A stretch of 64,000 nt of DNA from Gambelia wislizenii (Eukaryota > Chordata > Lepidosauria > Squamata > Crotaphytidae): the NCBI GenBank assembly GCA_030847615.1, contig JAUMIR010000002.1:321065386-321129385 (forward strand), in the 5' to 3' direction. Position 1 is the stretch's first letter. The number at the start of each line of letters is the position of its first letter. Positions 24,215-35,989 of this stretch are shown piece after piece. The notes under the pieces were generated by a model. That model had not been told where the DNA came from. It did not search any database and saw only the letters and a program-made list of their open reading frames with translations. Position numbers and translations under genes: made by a program.

Positions 24215-24526
24215 GTTTGGATGTAACCTGGAAAGGATCTTGTATTTTGTCAAGAGGCTTGCAAAATAAAGAGTATAAGAATTATCTTCCTGAATCAGGT
24301 CAAATGTCTATTCAACACAGCAATATGCTTCCAGTAGCAATTAGCCAGCTCCCCTGAGAAATTCACAAACTGTAAAATATGGTTAGCATTCCTTAGTTTG
24401 TCCCAGCATCAGGTAATCTAAGGCATTCAGATTTTGGTGCTCAGTTTAAGCAATTGCAGTGACTGAAAGAGCTATCTGCCACAATTTATCTCTCCTCTTT
24501 TAATTTTTTGTTTTGTACTTCAAGTT
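24215..24526. other. Non-coding, nothing recognised
   Basis: No gene or repeat identified. Confidence 0.5.
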
Positions 24527-24712
24527 GACTCTGAGTTATGACAACCTCACAGTGTTTTCCTGGAAAGATTTATTCATTATTTTATTCTAAGACCAGGAGA
24601 GTTTTGACTTCCCAAGATCACCCATTGGGTTGCCATGGCTAAATGAGGATTCAAACCCTGGTTTTCCAGAGTTCAAGTCCAATATTCGATCCACTACAGC
24701 ACACTGACTCTA
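24527..24712 (-). mobile_element. MIR/CORE-type tRNA-derived SINE
   Basis: On the minus strand the order is a tRNA-like head with tgctgtagtgg (24691-24701), then a near-consensus B box GGTTTGAATCC (24647-24657, 10 of 11 to GGTTCGAATCC), then cccaatgggtgatcttggg, and a tail related to gtcataactcagagtcaac. This layout matches the CORE-SINE/MIR style of amniote genomes. Confidence 0.75.
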
Positions 24713-24829
24713 CAAAGAGTGACAAACATTTTAGTTATATCTAGATTACAATGTGCTTTTCAGTAGGTTACATTTGAAGAATCTTCTGAAAGTATGCTGG
24801 TCTCCACTCCTTATTCTTTCCATGCTGGG
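24713..24829. other. Short non-coding spacer
   Basis: Nothing recognised. Confidence 0.5.
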
Positions 24830-25240
24830 TCCCCCCTCCCTCCTCCTCCTTCTATTTATGTCCCACCTTTTCCCAAAGTTTGGGACTTGAAGCAATTTAA
24901 CAACAGTTAAAACAAACATAGTTAAAAATTAAGCGTGTTCAAAAAATAAAAAATAAACTTGACACCCATTGAAGCAACTTAAAAATAGCACCAATAAATG
25001 ATAGTCCAGCACATTGTACAAGGCCTGTTTCCCCTGAAAAATCCATTCTCAAAGGCCTTCCAGAATAAAAAGGGTTTTACCTGCTTAAAGAAAGGTAGTA
25101 ATGAGGATGCCAGTCTAGACTGTCTGGGAAGGGAGTTCCAGAGTCTGGGAGCAGCCACTGCAAAGGCCCACTCCTGTGTTACCACCAACTGTACCTGTGA
25201 AGGTGGCAAGACAGAACAGGACCTCCGTCAAGGCAGATTT
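24830..25240 (-). mobile_element. L2/CR1-like LINE ORF2 C-terminus and 3' UTR
   Basis: The minus-strand frame (24979-25209) reads EWAFAVAAPRLWNSLPRQ, then SLLPFFKQVKPFLFWKAF, the standard end of L2/CR1 ORF2 proteins (A-F-VAAP-LWNSLP...F-K-LK-FLF). It is followed by the 3' UTR phrase ggtgggacataaatag at 24844-24870. The ~75-codon frame is uninterrupted but is only a terminal fragment. Confidence 0.85.
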
Positions 25241-26301
25241 GCTTACCCATAAACAAATTATCATTTTGAGGCAATTTTAATCTGTAATTTCATTTTGCCT
25301 GACTTGAAAAAAATAATTCCATCTTTGACTTTAATTGTACCTATAAAGTGTACCTATAAACAACAGTCTTGGTGATAACTAGCAAAGAGCCTTCACAAAT
25401 GGTCCTGGCACACTCAGTCCCTTTGGCTCCATGCTAGTGAACAGTGGTGCCCTTACTAAAACAAGAATGTATAGCAAGTTTTTGCAATAATCCCACTCTT
25501 GCCCTCAGCTATGCTGACTAGCATGGGAAAACTTAGCTGAAATACCCTATCAGTGTTTTCTAAAGGGACGACTGCCTTATTGCAGCATCTGAATCTATAT
25601 CTAAAAATTGCTGTCGATGTGTCCTCAGTTTTTTCTTCTATTAATTCTCAGCTAAATCTTAGCACAATATTCCTCCCTCCAACACTGTAGAGATACAGGC
25701 ATTCTAAGAACTGTACAATCATTCTTAACAAATGCATTTGTGAACCCTTTATATGACCAGTTATCATTAGATAATCAAAAGGCACCTCTTTGTGCCTTTG
25801 TACTGGCGTTGCAATAGCAACACATTTTGGATGCCCTTTGAGCAGTTTAAAGCTCAGGTATGGAGAAGTCTGAAACTGAACACTTGAAAAATGAATAACC
25901 AGGGTGGCATAGTGCTAGAGGCAAGCCACACCTGGTACATAGTTTCCAGGCATTCTCATTAGTTGGTTAGGCTCCTGGGAAGCAAGCAGGCTTGTTTAGC
26001 CATGTGTATTGAAATTTACATTACGGGAGTGGGATCCGTTGGGTGTGTAGGCCTCAGAACAAGCACATGGGTCAGGAACTCTGCCTTTGGGCCATGATCC
26101 TGCATAGATATCACACGCTTGGGTATCCTCTCTGATTCTAAGGAATTGCCGAGATAAGACAACTTTTTGCCAATAATCTGGTGACCATGAACTTTTGTTG
26201 AATGAATCATGCCTGTCCTCTCACAGTTCTTTAAAGACTCATTTATTAAGTGTGGATTGAAAGGTTAAAAAAATGATGTAGAATTTCACATGTGTCTCTA
26301 T
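25241..26301. other. Non-coding, nothing recognised
   Basis: No gene or repeat identified. Confidence 0.5.
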
Positions 26302-26499
26302 GGCCACATCCTCCACACTACATAAATAATCCAGTTTGAAACTGGCTCCCTGGGATTTGTAGTTATACAAGGTTTTTAGCCTTTTCTTCCAAAGAGTGCT
26401 GGTGCCTCACCAAACTACAGATCCCAGGATTCCATAGGAAGGAGTCATGGCAAATAATCCATTTTCAAACTGGATTACTTGTGTAGTGTGGATTTGGCC
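26302..26499. mobile_element. MITE-like element, TIR of ~38 bp
   Basis: The left end ggccacatcctccacactac and the right end gtagtgtggatttggcc are inverted copies, extending inward through taatccagtttgaaa / tttcaaactggatta. The interior phrases (ctgggatttgtagtt, cccaggattccatagga) link it to 11636-11842. Confidence 0.8.
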
Positions 26500-28750
26500 T
26501 ATATTTGCATTACTCTGCTGCTGCCATCTTCTTATGCCAAGGGGAAAGGGGAGGGGGGACACTTGATTAATTCATTGGTTTTGGTTTTTTGAAATGATGG
26601 CAAAATGTTTGGCAGTGAAAAAACATTTCTACCAGTTCAGCATGACCACAAGCTATTAAAGGGGAGGGGGATTTTTTTATATTTTGTTAAAAAACACACA
26701 CACACACACACACCCAGATATTTATTTTTAAATCTCTCATAGAGTTCCCTAACATTATTGGAAGCAGCAAACTTTTAAAAACTCCCTTTTAAACACTTCA
26801 CATACAAATGAGGTGTAAATGGCATCACCCATAGGATGAGTTTTGCACACTTCATCAGTTTTGCAGAAATCTATTAGAAACAGTGTGTCTAATATGTTTC
26901 TGTGAATGCCTGGATACAAATAATTGCATAAATAGCTCCACATATTCAAGAATGGGTTGGAACTGAATTTCTGAAACATTGCTCCTGAGTCCTGGACAGC
27001 TAACTTGTTTTTCAGTCTTCTTAGAAGTTTCAAAAGCAATTTATATTAAAACATGGTGGCCTATTGTTCAGAGGGTGGGGAATCAGAAAACCCACTAGGC
27101 ATGTGTGTAAAATCCTTTGGCATGCCTAATAATTGTTTCACTATATAATTAGAAAGCAAACATAAATATAACAAGCTGAGGCAGTTTCTTGATTAGCAAT
27201 TAATGCTGGCCTTTGACTTTGTCAGGTGTACTTTTGGGGTATGAGAAGAAAAAATGGAGATTCCTTTTCAATGAAAAGATGAGATCTGAGGGGGGGGGAA
27301 TCTAGAATAAATCCTCTTTGGGTTATACATGTCGAACACTGGCAATCACCCACCTTGTAGGTTCATGAGAAATGAGCATTTTTGCAGCTTTGTGGCAGGT
27401 AGAAGACATTGTTATGGACTGAAAATGCTTACATCTGAATAAATTCCCAGGGAGGCTGAGAACCACTGACATGGTAGGTATGTAAAACCATGTAACTGAC
27501 ATCAAGGGCTGTTGCACTTTTGTAGGCTTATTGAATCAGCGGAGCGCTCAGTCCCAAGTGAGGGGAAATGTCACCAGCATCTGCATTCCTGACAAGAAGT
27601 TTATACCTTGAGATTAAGGGGACACACTTACATACTCCTGTTTAGCCCTGTGTCACTGAGCTTTAACATGGATTTTGAAAAGTATATTTTCATGGCTGTG
27701 AAATAAGAACATGTGCATAGGCAAACACACACACAGAGGGAGAGAGAGGGAGAGAAAGAGAGAGGGAGAGAGATCAGGATTATGATTTTGATGGTGAGTT
27801 CTTTTGGAGATGGTGCTTGTCGTTCATGTATATTCAAGCAGAACCCACCAAACAGTATTCTTAATAAGACACTATTGTGATAAGTCTATTGCATGATAAT
27901 AATACCCTCTGCAAAAGGGATATATACTGTGAAAAAAATAGCTGAAATGTATAGATGCATTCAGCTAACTTGATCAATTCCATATCTGAGACCAAAATCT
28001 GTATGGATGCATGTCATATACTATTTTCCTTATGGATTAGTTGTGATGTGCTCCAGTCCCTGCTCTTTGCCCCACACAAAGTTTTAGAGTAGAATGGAAA
28101 AGTTGGTAATCAATACAACTGGGGGAGAAGGAATTCAACTCCCTTCCCCATAAATGCATCAAAATGCAGCTATACTGTGATGCACATACTTTACTGAATT
28201 TTGTAATGTAATTCTACCATTTTTAAAAAAAAAATCCAAAGAAAATTCCATGTATTAGGGGCCATTGCAAACAAAAACATGTATATGAATAAAAATAACA
28301 TTCCAAACCTCATTCTATTAGGTAAAACTACTTTTAACAATGTACACATTAAGCTAAAATGCATACAAAATGCATATATTAGGGCACTGGTTTTTTTTAA
28401 AAAAAACAACCCACAAACTGATGCTGAAGCTATACAAAACATGCCTGACATTAGAATGAGATGATAATGTTAGAGAAACTAAACTTTACAGATTTATAAA
28501 TCCTTCATTCACCACTTTAATACTTTCAGACTTTAACAGAAGTCCTGGGAAATGTTCACAGAACCCCAAAAGCTTTCTCCAGATAGCAAAAGTTGATAGC
28601 ATTGGACAAAGGCCTGTATCAACATATCTGCCCTTGTTCTGAAAGAGGCATATTTTAAAGAAGCACATGACTATTTTTCTAGAATTGGAGGCTTAGGAGA
28701 TTATGCCAAAAAACCACATTCTCAGCTGCGTCAGAAAATCACTACAAGAA
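26500..28750. other. Non-coding with two microsatellites
   Basis: (AC)n at about 26695-26714 and an AC/GAGAG tract at about 27722-27774. No gene or dispersed repeat recognised. Confidence 0.5.
27722..27774. repeat. (AC)n-(GAGAGG)n compound microsatellite
   Basis: A CA run changing into purine-only GA repeats. Confidence 0.9.
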
Positions 28751-28942
28751 CAGAAAAGGGCGACCTTACCAGACACCAGTGTCCTTCTGCCATTCCGGGG
28801 GCATAGCACTGCTGCGGATGAGGCTTCCCTTTTGCATTGATGGGGACAAGCCACTAATAAAAAGGGATGCCTTACTGATGCCTGCGCTATGCCCCCAGAA
28901 TGCTGGAAGACAATATTGTCTGATAAGGTTGCCCCTTCCTGT
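28751..28942. mobile_element. 192-bp foldback element
   Basis: Long inverted arms: accttaccagacacc ... gggggcatagca on the left pairs with tgcgctatgccccc ... gtctgataaggtt on the right, separated by only a few bases near 28846-28850. It sits just upstream of LINE sequence. No coding. Confidence 0.8.
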
Positions 28943-28974
28943 TCTCATCACAGTTTTTTGATGCATTTTTTGCC

Positions 28975-29205
28975 ATGTCTGGTAATCTCCATAAATACCT
29001 TGTCCTTCCTTTGAGGAAGGAGATCTGCTGGGGAGATTGTTTCTGTGCCCCAACACAGGGAGCAATACACTGCATAGTGGTATGGGAGAGAGGCTTCTCA
29101 GCTGTGACACCCCAGTTGTGGAACACACACACAAACACACACCTGACACTGGCTTCATTTTGGTGCCACAAAACATGGCTTTTTAATAAAACCTTTGGGA
29201 CCTAA
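28975..29205 (+). mobile_element. L2/CR1-like LINE C-terminal fragment
   Basis: The frame contains ERGFSAVTPQLWN, then LTLASFWCHKTWLFNKTF, the eroded equivalent of the LINE ending at 24979 but in plus orientation. An (AC)-rich stretch lies inside. Confidence 0.7.
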
Positions 29206-29218
29206 TTGATTTATTCCA

Positions 29219-29660
29219 AATAGGAATGGAAAGAATGTTTTAAAATACCCCCCATTGTAAAAAAAAAAAAAAAACAAAACCATGTTTCTCAAGTGTCAGC
29301 AAACCCTGACAAGGAGAATCCTGGAGTGATGCAAATCTTCACAGTTTGGGACTTTTTTCCTGTGTAACATTTGCATGCATTCACAAAGAAAACAACCTTG
29401 CCTGTGAAGAAAACAGCAAATTCTGCACAGAAAATAATATTTTTACATAATATTCTACTGTTTCCTGTCCATAAAATGCAAAAAAACTCAAAAAAGTGAA
29501 TTTTGCAGAGAGCAAGTCCCAACTACAGTATTTTTTTGAACAGGAAATATAATTTTCTGCACACAAAAAATAATATATTTGTCAGAAATGTTATTTTCTA
29601 TACAGAAATGCTAATTTATGTACTAAACCCTGCATGTGAATTTTGCACACAATAAGTCCT
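29219..29660 (+). repeat. Degenerate TTTTGCACA-type array, locus 2
   Basis: Opens with aggaatggaaagaatg and a poly(A) run, then repeats words like ttctgcacagaaaataat and ctgcacacaaaaaataata with drift. Confidence 0.55.
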
Positions 29661-29676
29661 GAACTGTGAACAGTGT

Positions 29677-30338
29677 AGGGGCTTGTCTACACTAAGGAAA
29701 TAAACCGAACCTACCCAGACCTGGTGCAATGTGTCCAGATGACGCACACAGCAATCTGCTTTATTAAGCTGTTAATCCAGTTTAAGAGAAACTGCAGCTT
29801 CAGAGAAACTACAGAGTTTCTCCAGTTCTTTTGCTGTCTGGACAGCTGGATTAGGTTCAATTCGGGCTGATCCAGTTGTCCACATGCCAATGCAGCACCA
29901 CCTCCCTTACCCTGTGCTGAGCAGCATAGGATATGGGATGGATCCTCTTCAGTGGCCACCGCCACTGCTTCACCAGCCAAGTAGCTCCCTGCAAGAGCCT
30001 GGCCAGCACCAGTGCTTCTGCTGAGGTCAGAACCGGGTGCTGTGCAAGCAATGAGGAGGAAGTAGAATGCCCCCTCCCTGTTGATCCCATGTTCTGACCT
30101 CAGCAGAAGCAACAGAACCAGCTAGGCTCTTGCAGGGAGGTGCTTGGCTAGTGAAGCCATGGCGGCGGCGGCACCAGGGACAAGGGGACAGGCCAGCAGG
30201 GTAGATGTGGCATCAGCTCATCCAGACTCTGACATGGATTTACCCCTGGTAAGTGTGGCCACCATTGTTTTGAAGCTGGCGCCAATCTAGAGCATAATGC
30301 TCTGGACCGGCCCCAGAGTAAGGTGCCAGTATAGATGC
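29677..30338 (+). mobile_element. GC-rich element with long internal inverted repeat and ATG-plus-donor cassette
   Basis: The left end aggggcttgtctacact and right end agtatagatgct are roughly inverted. Inside, 29958-30034 and 30090-30171 are inverted copies (cttcaccagccaag...gcttctgctgaggtcagaac). The right arm leads into a Kozak-like gccATGG at 30159 and 30 open codons (MAAAAPGTRG, then QASRVDVASA, then HPDSDMDLPL), ending at CTG|GTAAGT (GT at 30249). The frame otherwise stops at 30288-30290. I read it as a transposase-type first exon retained in a non-autonomous element; no such protein is identified. Confidence 0.5.
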
Positions 30339-30640
30339 TAGGAAAACTTTCTCACAGTGCGGAATGAATTGTTAAAATTACTAATTCTTTCCTTGAATGA
30401 AATTAGCGGAGAATTACATCCCAATTCTACAATGTACACTCACCTGATTTTAACTTGCTTTTTAAACCTGTTTCAACCTGTTACATTTTTAAATATGCTT
30501 TTAATCTGTTTTCATTATTCTACTGTTTTTATTGTTTAAAACTTTAAATTGTTTTAAACTGCCTAAATTGATTTTACTTGTATGCCACTCAGAGATAAAC
30601 AGACAGACAGATAGAAAGATGGATAGATGATAAGATAGCA
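30339..30640 (+). mobile_element. LINE 3' UTR with tetranucleotide tail
   Basis: The phrases cacctgattttaacttgc, ttttattgtttaaaact and aactgcctaaattgatt are the familiar 3' UTR of reptile L2/CR1 LINEs. A (GATA/GACA)n tail lies at about 30600-30635. Confidence 0.6.
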
Positions 30641-32245
30641 GAATGAAATTGTGAGTCATATAGGAAGACACCTGAGTTTCTATTTATATCTGTAGTAGTT
30701 CTTTTCTAATCTTAAGTGCCATGCAGAGCTGTACAGATTTACTTTTTATTATTATATTCTGATGCAGAGAATATGTAGCATTCTCTGTGAAGGGGTTTAT
30801 ACATAGCCACCTTCCTACCCTTTTGTAGGCAGCAAAAAGTGTGATATCTCTGAACATACTGGTCTTACGAACAACTATCTCAGCACTGAGATTGATCAAA
30901 ACCTTCTTTCTGAGTCCAATAATTACATAATAAGGTTAACAAAAGGAACACTCAATATCTGTAGGGGAGTAGTGTACATAATTTCTGTCTGACCAGTCTG
31001 ACACCTGTAGGATATTCCTGGGAAACATGATTTCATAAAGTAGATGACTGAAGTGAGTATCCCAGGGCAGAGATCATCTTTCTGCCCCTTAAAATATATA
31101 GGCTTGACTCTTTAACTTGGAACCAGCCTTAAGAAAGGGCCCCGACATGTAGCTCTATTTGTGTGCATGTGCACATATTTTGGGCACATTCTTAAGAGAG
31201 TTAGTTAAGGAATCTGCTAACAAATAGCTGAAGAGAAGAGTCCTGAACCTCTCAACTGGACATGCTTATCTGAATCTGCTTTGGGGGAACAGGGAGGAGG
31301 TATGTCTGCGTAGGGGTTACTTTTTGTTATTTTAAACTGCTTACATTTATTTTACTTCTATGCGACCCAGCCAGAACCACCACTGACTTTGACAAGGGAG
31401 GAGGGGAATTCTGTGAGATGAAACCTACTGCCATCAGGTCAGCCCTCTGCAACCCAAACAATAGCATACTCTCCAACTGTCTTGATTTGGCAGTGATGGT
31501 CCTGATTAATCCTATATTGTCTCACTTTTCCCGCTGCTTTTAAAATGTCCCAATTTTTCTCCCCTCCCCGCTTTTTATAGAAATAGTTTCTGGTCCTCTA
31601 TGGCAACATGTGGCAAAGTAAGGATCAAGATCATGTGGGTGAATTGGTGTTTGGGTACTGCTGACTTTCCCTGCATTGCACCAATTCCTTGGATTGCACC
31701 AATTTTGTGGTGCATGCACACTCATACATATGCCTTTTCCCTTTCTTCTTGCTTTGTATGGAATCTGATTTCATAAGATACTGTTAATAACATTTAAGTT
31801 AGTGGGTGTGCCTCCTATTGCTTAGGCCAATAACCCATTTAGGGGTTAAAGGGTTGGGCTTCTGTGGTTTTATGACAGCATCAAAACTTTGAAATAGAAA
31901 TGCAACATTATCAGAATCTTTCCAATTGCTCTGTGTTGACACCAAATGCTTTCAGATGAACGATGGTCTTGCTGATCTGTTTTTTTTCATGACACATTTA
32001 GCAGAGATGAGTAAATGAATTTCACTTGATAGTTCTGCCAGATCTTAATTTCTCATTGATAATGTAAAAAGGGTAACAGAAAAATGGATGGATAAGAAAA
32101 AGCAAAGCTTCACTACAGGTGGGTTGATTTAATCAAGGAATCCATGGCCCTGAATATGGCAGTTGGTGACTGATGCTCTTGGAGGTCTCTCAAAGTGACA
32201 GCAAATAAAATTTTCATAGAATCCAGCCTGCTTCATCAGATGCAG
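30641..32245. other. Non-coding; includes a fragment of the cataccctccaac element at 31440-31570
   Basis: At 31465-31570 the words catactctccaactgtc and gcttttaaaatgtccc match, in opposite orientation, the right half of the element at 41815-42196. Around 32180-32245 there is a tcatcagatgcag phrase of the 52046 family. The rest is unclassified. Confidence 0.5.
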
Positions 32246-32726
32246 TGGTCTTGTGACCTTCGCACCCTTGAGAAGGCCAGCTTTGCTTCAGAGAAACAGG
32301 AAAAGTGACCAGCCATTTCTTGGTTCAAGGCTAAAGCCAATTTTATTGTGATAGTGATTTCAGAAAAGAACTGCTACAGCAGGGTGCCAAGAAGTTCGGA
32401 ACAGAGAAATGGGGCTAGGGAAGGCCCTTTTATCCTTGTCAGACAGTGAGGACACACCCCCTTGTAACTTTTTACACCAATCATGGATCATTTACATCAT
32501 ATCACCCTATGTCACCCCATGCCTAGTGAGGTGGTAACAGTTGCAGATAGGCAAATGGGAGGGGCTAGGTCTCCTGTGTATGTGACCTTCCTGTAATCTG
32601 TAATGGAGGGCTCACAGTCTGGAATTCACAAAAGTTTATGCTGCATAAAACTTGTCTGTCTTTAAGGTACCAAAAGCTTGTTTTGCTACAACAGGCTAAG
32701 ATGGCTATTTCCCCCGTAAGATGACA
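32246..32726 (-). mobile_element. Solo LTR of an endogenous retrovirus or related LTR element
   Basis: Read on the minus strand, the order is that of an LTR: a TATA-like GGATAAAAGGGCC (around 32428), then a polyadenylation signal CAATAAAATTGG about 90 bp downstream (around 32340), then a U5-like tail. The edges are approximate: a TGTCATC start near 32726 and a GGTCACA end near 32252. No gag/pol/env or target-site duplication is visible, so it looks like an old solo LTR; the retrovirus class is not determined. Confidence 0.6.
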
Positions 32727-32891
32727 ATGAGTAACTATATATCTGTTGTATTCATGGACCAGCAAATATTGTATCTGCCTTCCATACGAGACATTAGATT
32801 TAAGCACTTAGGCTGAATCCTGGTAGGCCCACTAAAATAAAAATATATCCTTTCAGCTTTAAATTGTCCCATTACCCATCTGTACCTGAAT

Positions 32892-33045
32892 ACATTTTTT
32901 ATTATTATCATCATCATCAACATCATCATCTTTTATTTCTATAGCACCATCAATGTGCATGGTTCTTTACAAGAAAAAGAACAACAAAACAGTTCCCTGC
33001 CCTCAGGCTTACAATCTATTGAAGACGTGATACAAAAGGAAAGGG
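32892..33045 (-). mobile_element. LINE 3' end with (ATC)n tail
   Basis: The (ATC/ATT)n run at 32892-32935 joins tttctatagcaccatcaatg, the common lizard LINE terminus in reverse orientation, up to ggcttacaatctattg. Confidence 0.55.
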
Positions 33046-33088
33046 GATGGCAGTAGGGGAAGAGATTAAGTCTAGCAAATTCTCTTCT

Positions 33089-33252
33089 CTTCCTCCTTGG
33101 CCAGAGCAATGGCAGTTGGGATGGAGGGAGGGACATTCTGCTTATGGGCTGAGGCAAGATGGAGCTCTGCCTGCCTCTCCTTCTCTCCCTCCTTGGCCAG
33201 GGCAATGGCAGTTAGGATGGAAGAAGGGCCGTTCTGCTTCTGGGCAAGGGGA
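33089..33252. repeat. Tandem duplication with 96-bp period
   Basis: The first unit (33089-33156) and the second (33185-33252) share ccttggccag.gcaatggcag and ggatgga.g.aggg..ttct, about 80% identical by eye. The offset is 96 bp, so both copies can be read in one frame, but no protein family is recognised. Confidence 0.8.
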
Positions 33253-33281
33253 GCTTGCAGTACCTTTGAGCAACTAAGGTA

Positions 33282-33345
33282 CTCAAAGGTGCTACAAGAT
33301 CCCTTTGCTTACTGATATTCCAGACTAACACAGCTATGTCTTTGA
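33282..33345 (+). mobile_element. Short retroposon-like fragment (gactaacacagctat family)
   Basis: aaggtgctacaagatccc, then ccagactaacacagctatg; same family as 7796-7857. Confidence 0.5.
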
Positions 33346-33849
33346 ATTCTACTTCTAATGCTAGTTATCTATTTGATGAGAGAACTGGAGACAATATTAA
33401 CATTCAGGTTGGGCCATGGCATAACACTTTTACCACCATTATCATTGTTAAATATTGCTTTACCTTTCATTTAAAACTAAGAGAACTTTTTCTTTGCAAA
33501 ATGCATGTACTGTAATCTTTCCCCTTTCCTGCTCCAGTACATCATAATCAGAGGCATTTACTGTTGCCCACACCCGTATGAATAAAGAATAAAGTCAACT
33601 GGGAAGATTTTAAACAATTGGTGGCCAGACTTTGACACAAATACGACACAAAGAGACTGACTCCAAAGGATGTACCTGGTATACCTGACAAGGTGGAGGT
33701 GGAGAGAGTTTTTGCCACTATTTATTTCTGGTTGAAAAATCAGTATTTGCTATTATCCATTTCCAGTTAGGAATAATATCACAATGGCATGGGTTTTACA
33801 TAGTTTTTGCCTGGTATTTGGTCATTCTGGAGTGTTTGAAGAACTTAAG
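33346..33849. other. Non-coding, nothing recognised
   Basis: No gene or repeat identified. Confidence 0.5.
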
Positions 33850-34195
33850 TTGTTCAGAAATACATGTAACTTTTTGCATGAAGACTGTGGAGGTCTGTGC
33901 ATACACATACACCCAGTTTTGTGCAAGATGCAAGGTTTTTGTGCAAAACTGCTATTTTTGTGCACACACACAAAAGCAATCCTGCACACATAGCCCATAT
34001 GGCTATCTCGAAAGTGGGTTTGTGCCCCCCCAAAAAATTGTTTTTGCAGGAAAAATGTGGATTTTTTGTGTGCAAAATACAGTTTCCAGGCAGCAATGTG
34101 GGGGTGGGGGTGGGTAAATACCAGGTATGTACTGCAGAAAAAAACCTTCATTTCCACCCACAGCATTATTTATCATTGTATACAAAAACATAAAT
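33850..34195. repeat. Degenerate TTTTGTGCA-type array, locus 3
   Basis: Imperfect repetition of tttttgtgcaaaa, ttttgtgtgcaaaatac and tttttgcaggaaaaatg. Overlapping frames of 60-114 codons on both strands all arise from this low-complexity sequence. Confidence 0.6.
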
Positions 34196-35170
34196 GTGGA
34201 ACATTTGCATCAATAGTGTGATCTTCCCTTTAGTCTACTGGATTGGAAAAGATATACTAGTGGTAGTATAGGAGAGGCAGGCAGGAGTAAAGATCTGGAT
34301 CATTGCCATAGATGGATACTCTTGCATCTATTTAGGTGTAGTAAAATCTGTTATTTGTACCTTTTGTTACCAGTGTGGTCAGTGGTCACCTCTGCTTTTA
34401 TTAAATGAGACATCATTAAAATATACAGTTATTCATTACTGTATGTGACATGATCTATTGCCATAACAAATGCAATGTTTTCAGGATGAGTAATATAGAA
34501 AGGGGGCTGTATTCTGCTACTGACACTGCCAGTATTACTACTGCCGTTGCTGCCTCCTAGGCCCTAGCTGCTCTGTTTGCTCTCCTGTATGATTATTTCA
34601 GTGCGTGCAGGCTTGCTTTGATGTTCTTCACATACTGTAATTTGTTTTGATTAATGGATTTTTTCTAAGGTGTGGTCCCTCATCTTCATCTTGAGTTGAT
34701 TAAGACCACCAGGTATCAGGCCATCTTTATTATTTAATTTCACCAACTTGAATTAATTACAATGCAGTCAGTCATAAACAAATGCAGCCATTGGTTCCAT
34801 AGCAACAATAATGTTGTTGCTTTAACATGACTTGGCATGTTAGGAGTACTTGCCTGACTCTCTCTGCATGTATTTCCAAACTGTGAATGCATCACACATT
34901 ATGTAAAAACCTTTTCTCCATATAAAGTGAGGCATACATTCATAGAAGTGCCCCTGCATAAGGTATGTCTTTTCAAATTCTATGCTCATTTCAGACAGCA
35001 ACCAAGACTGTATTTATTTAAATGTTTGTGCTTTTCTGAAGGGCACTTTGAAATGAAAAGTCATTTGTATAAAAGAGGATTGTTCATGGCAGAAGCTGCA
35101 GCACCAAACTCAGAATGCAGCACATGGTTTTAAGTTTTACGCTTCTTGTGGCTGATGAACACTTGTGTGT
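34196..35170. other. Non-coding; candidate conserved block 34640-34850
   Basis: 34640-34850 is repeat-free, dense in homeodomain-type words (gattaatgg, gaattaatta, tttaattt) and has an RFX X-box-like ggttccatagcaac (about 34794-34807). This is a candidate regulatory element by inference only. Confidence 0.35.
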
Positions 35171-35265
35171 ACAGCTGCAATCCTATACTCATTCACCTGG
35201 GAACAAATGTCATTGAGCTTTATTGAATTTATTTCTAAGTAGACCTTCATGGGATTGCACTGTAA
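35171..35265. mobile_element. Palindromic gcaatcctatg element, nearly full (copy 3)
   Basis: The ends acagctgcaatcctata and catgggattgcactgta are inverted copies. The middle keeps cacctgggaacaaatgtcat and tttctaagtagacc. Confidence 0.75.
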
Positions 35266-35989
35266 ACTGCTGCAGGGTTTATAGGATCAGGTTTGGCATG
35301 CTAATTGCCTTGTTAGGACCACAGCTTCAGCTGTGTTTCTACTGTAATTCATTCTGTCCTTGTCATTTATGTTAGCATCTTCTGTGTTTATGCATGACAA
35401 CTGCTAATACAGCCCCTAGCCCCAACTGAAATGTTCTTGTTGGAAGGGACAGAATTGGAGCAACAGTTGAGGCAGGATGCTTATATATATAAGTAGCAAC
35501 TTATATACATATGCCAAGATCCAAACCACCCTCCTCAGGGTGCTCTCTGCATGATGTAGTGTGAATCACTGTCCTACTCTACAGAGATGTTGTGAGATAA
35601 AAATGTCACTCTGTGAGTAGGTTAAACACATAACCAATACAATACCTGAAAAATATCCATGGGTAGGGTATATATTTATGACTTATTTGTTGCAAGTATC
35701 CCTAGGATATAGAAGCAGAATGAAGACTCTCATCACAACTTTGGCCTCTAAGGACACTGTTTTAATGTACCTCTTTTTTTGGGGGGGGGGGAGCGGTGGT
35801 TGTTTCCTTTAGAGGAGCATACTTCTGTGAAATCAAAGAAAACTACTATGTTGGAGCGAAGTCTTTACTTGGCACCTGGAAATTCCTGCCATGGAGATTC
35901 AAACCTGCTCTCTTGTGCATAGCCCTGCCTCTTAAACTGCATAGGCCCATCTCATGTTCTGCTCCTTGCTCATATTAGAATACAGTCAG
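35266..35989. other. Non-coding, nothing recognised
   Basis: A G-homopolymer near 35780 is the only notable tract. Confidence 0.5.

Noticed and set aside
22690..25240. A functional reverse transcriptase from the LINE pieces
   Set aside because: Motifs fall in different frames or are only C-terminal ends; the pieces are in different orientations and from separate insertions.
32246..32726. A complete endogenous retrovirus
   Set aside because: Only one LTR-like segment is visible, without internal genes or a second LTR.
33818..34193. Several overlapping His/Cys-rich frames on both strands
   Set aside because: All arise from the degenerate TTTTGTGCA array; no zinc-finger spacing.
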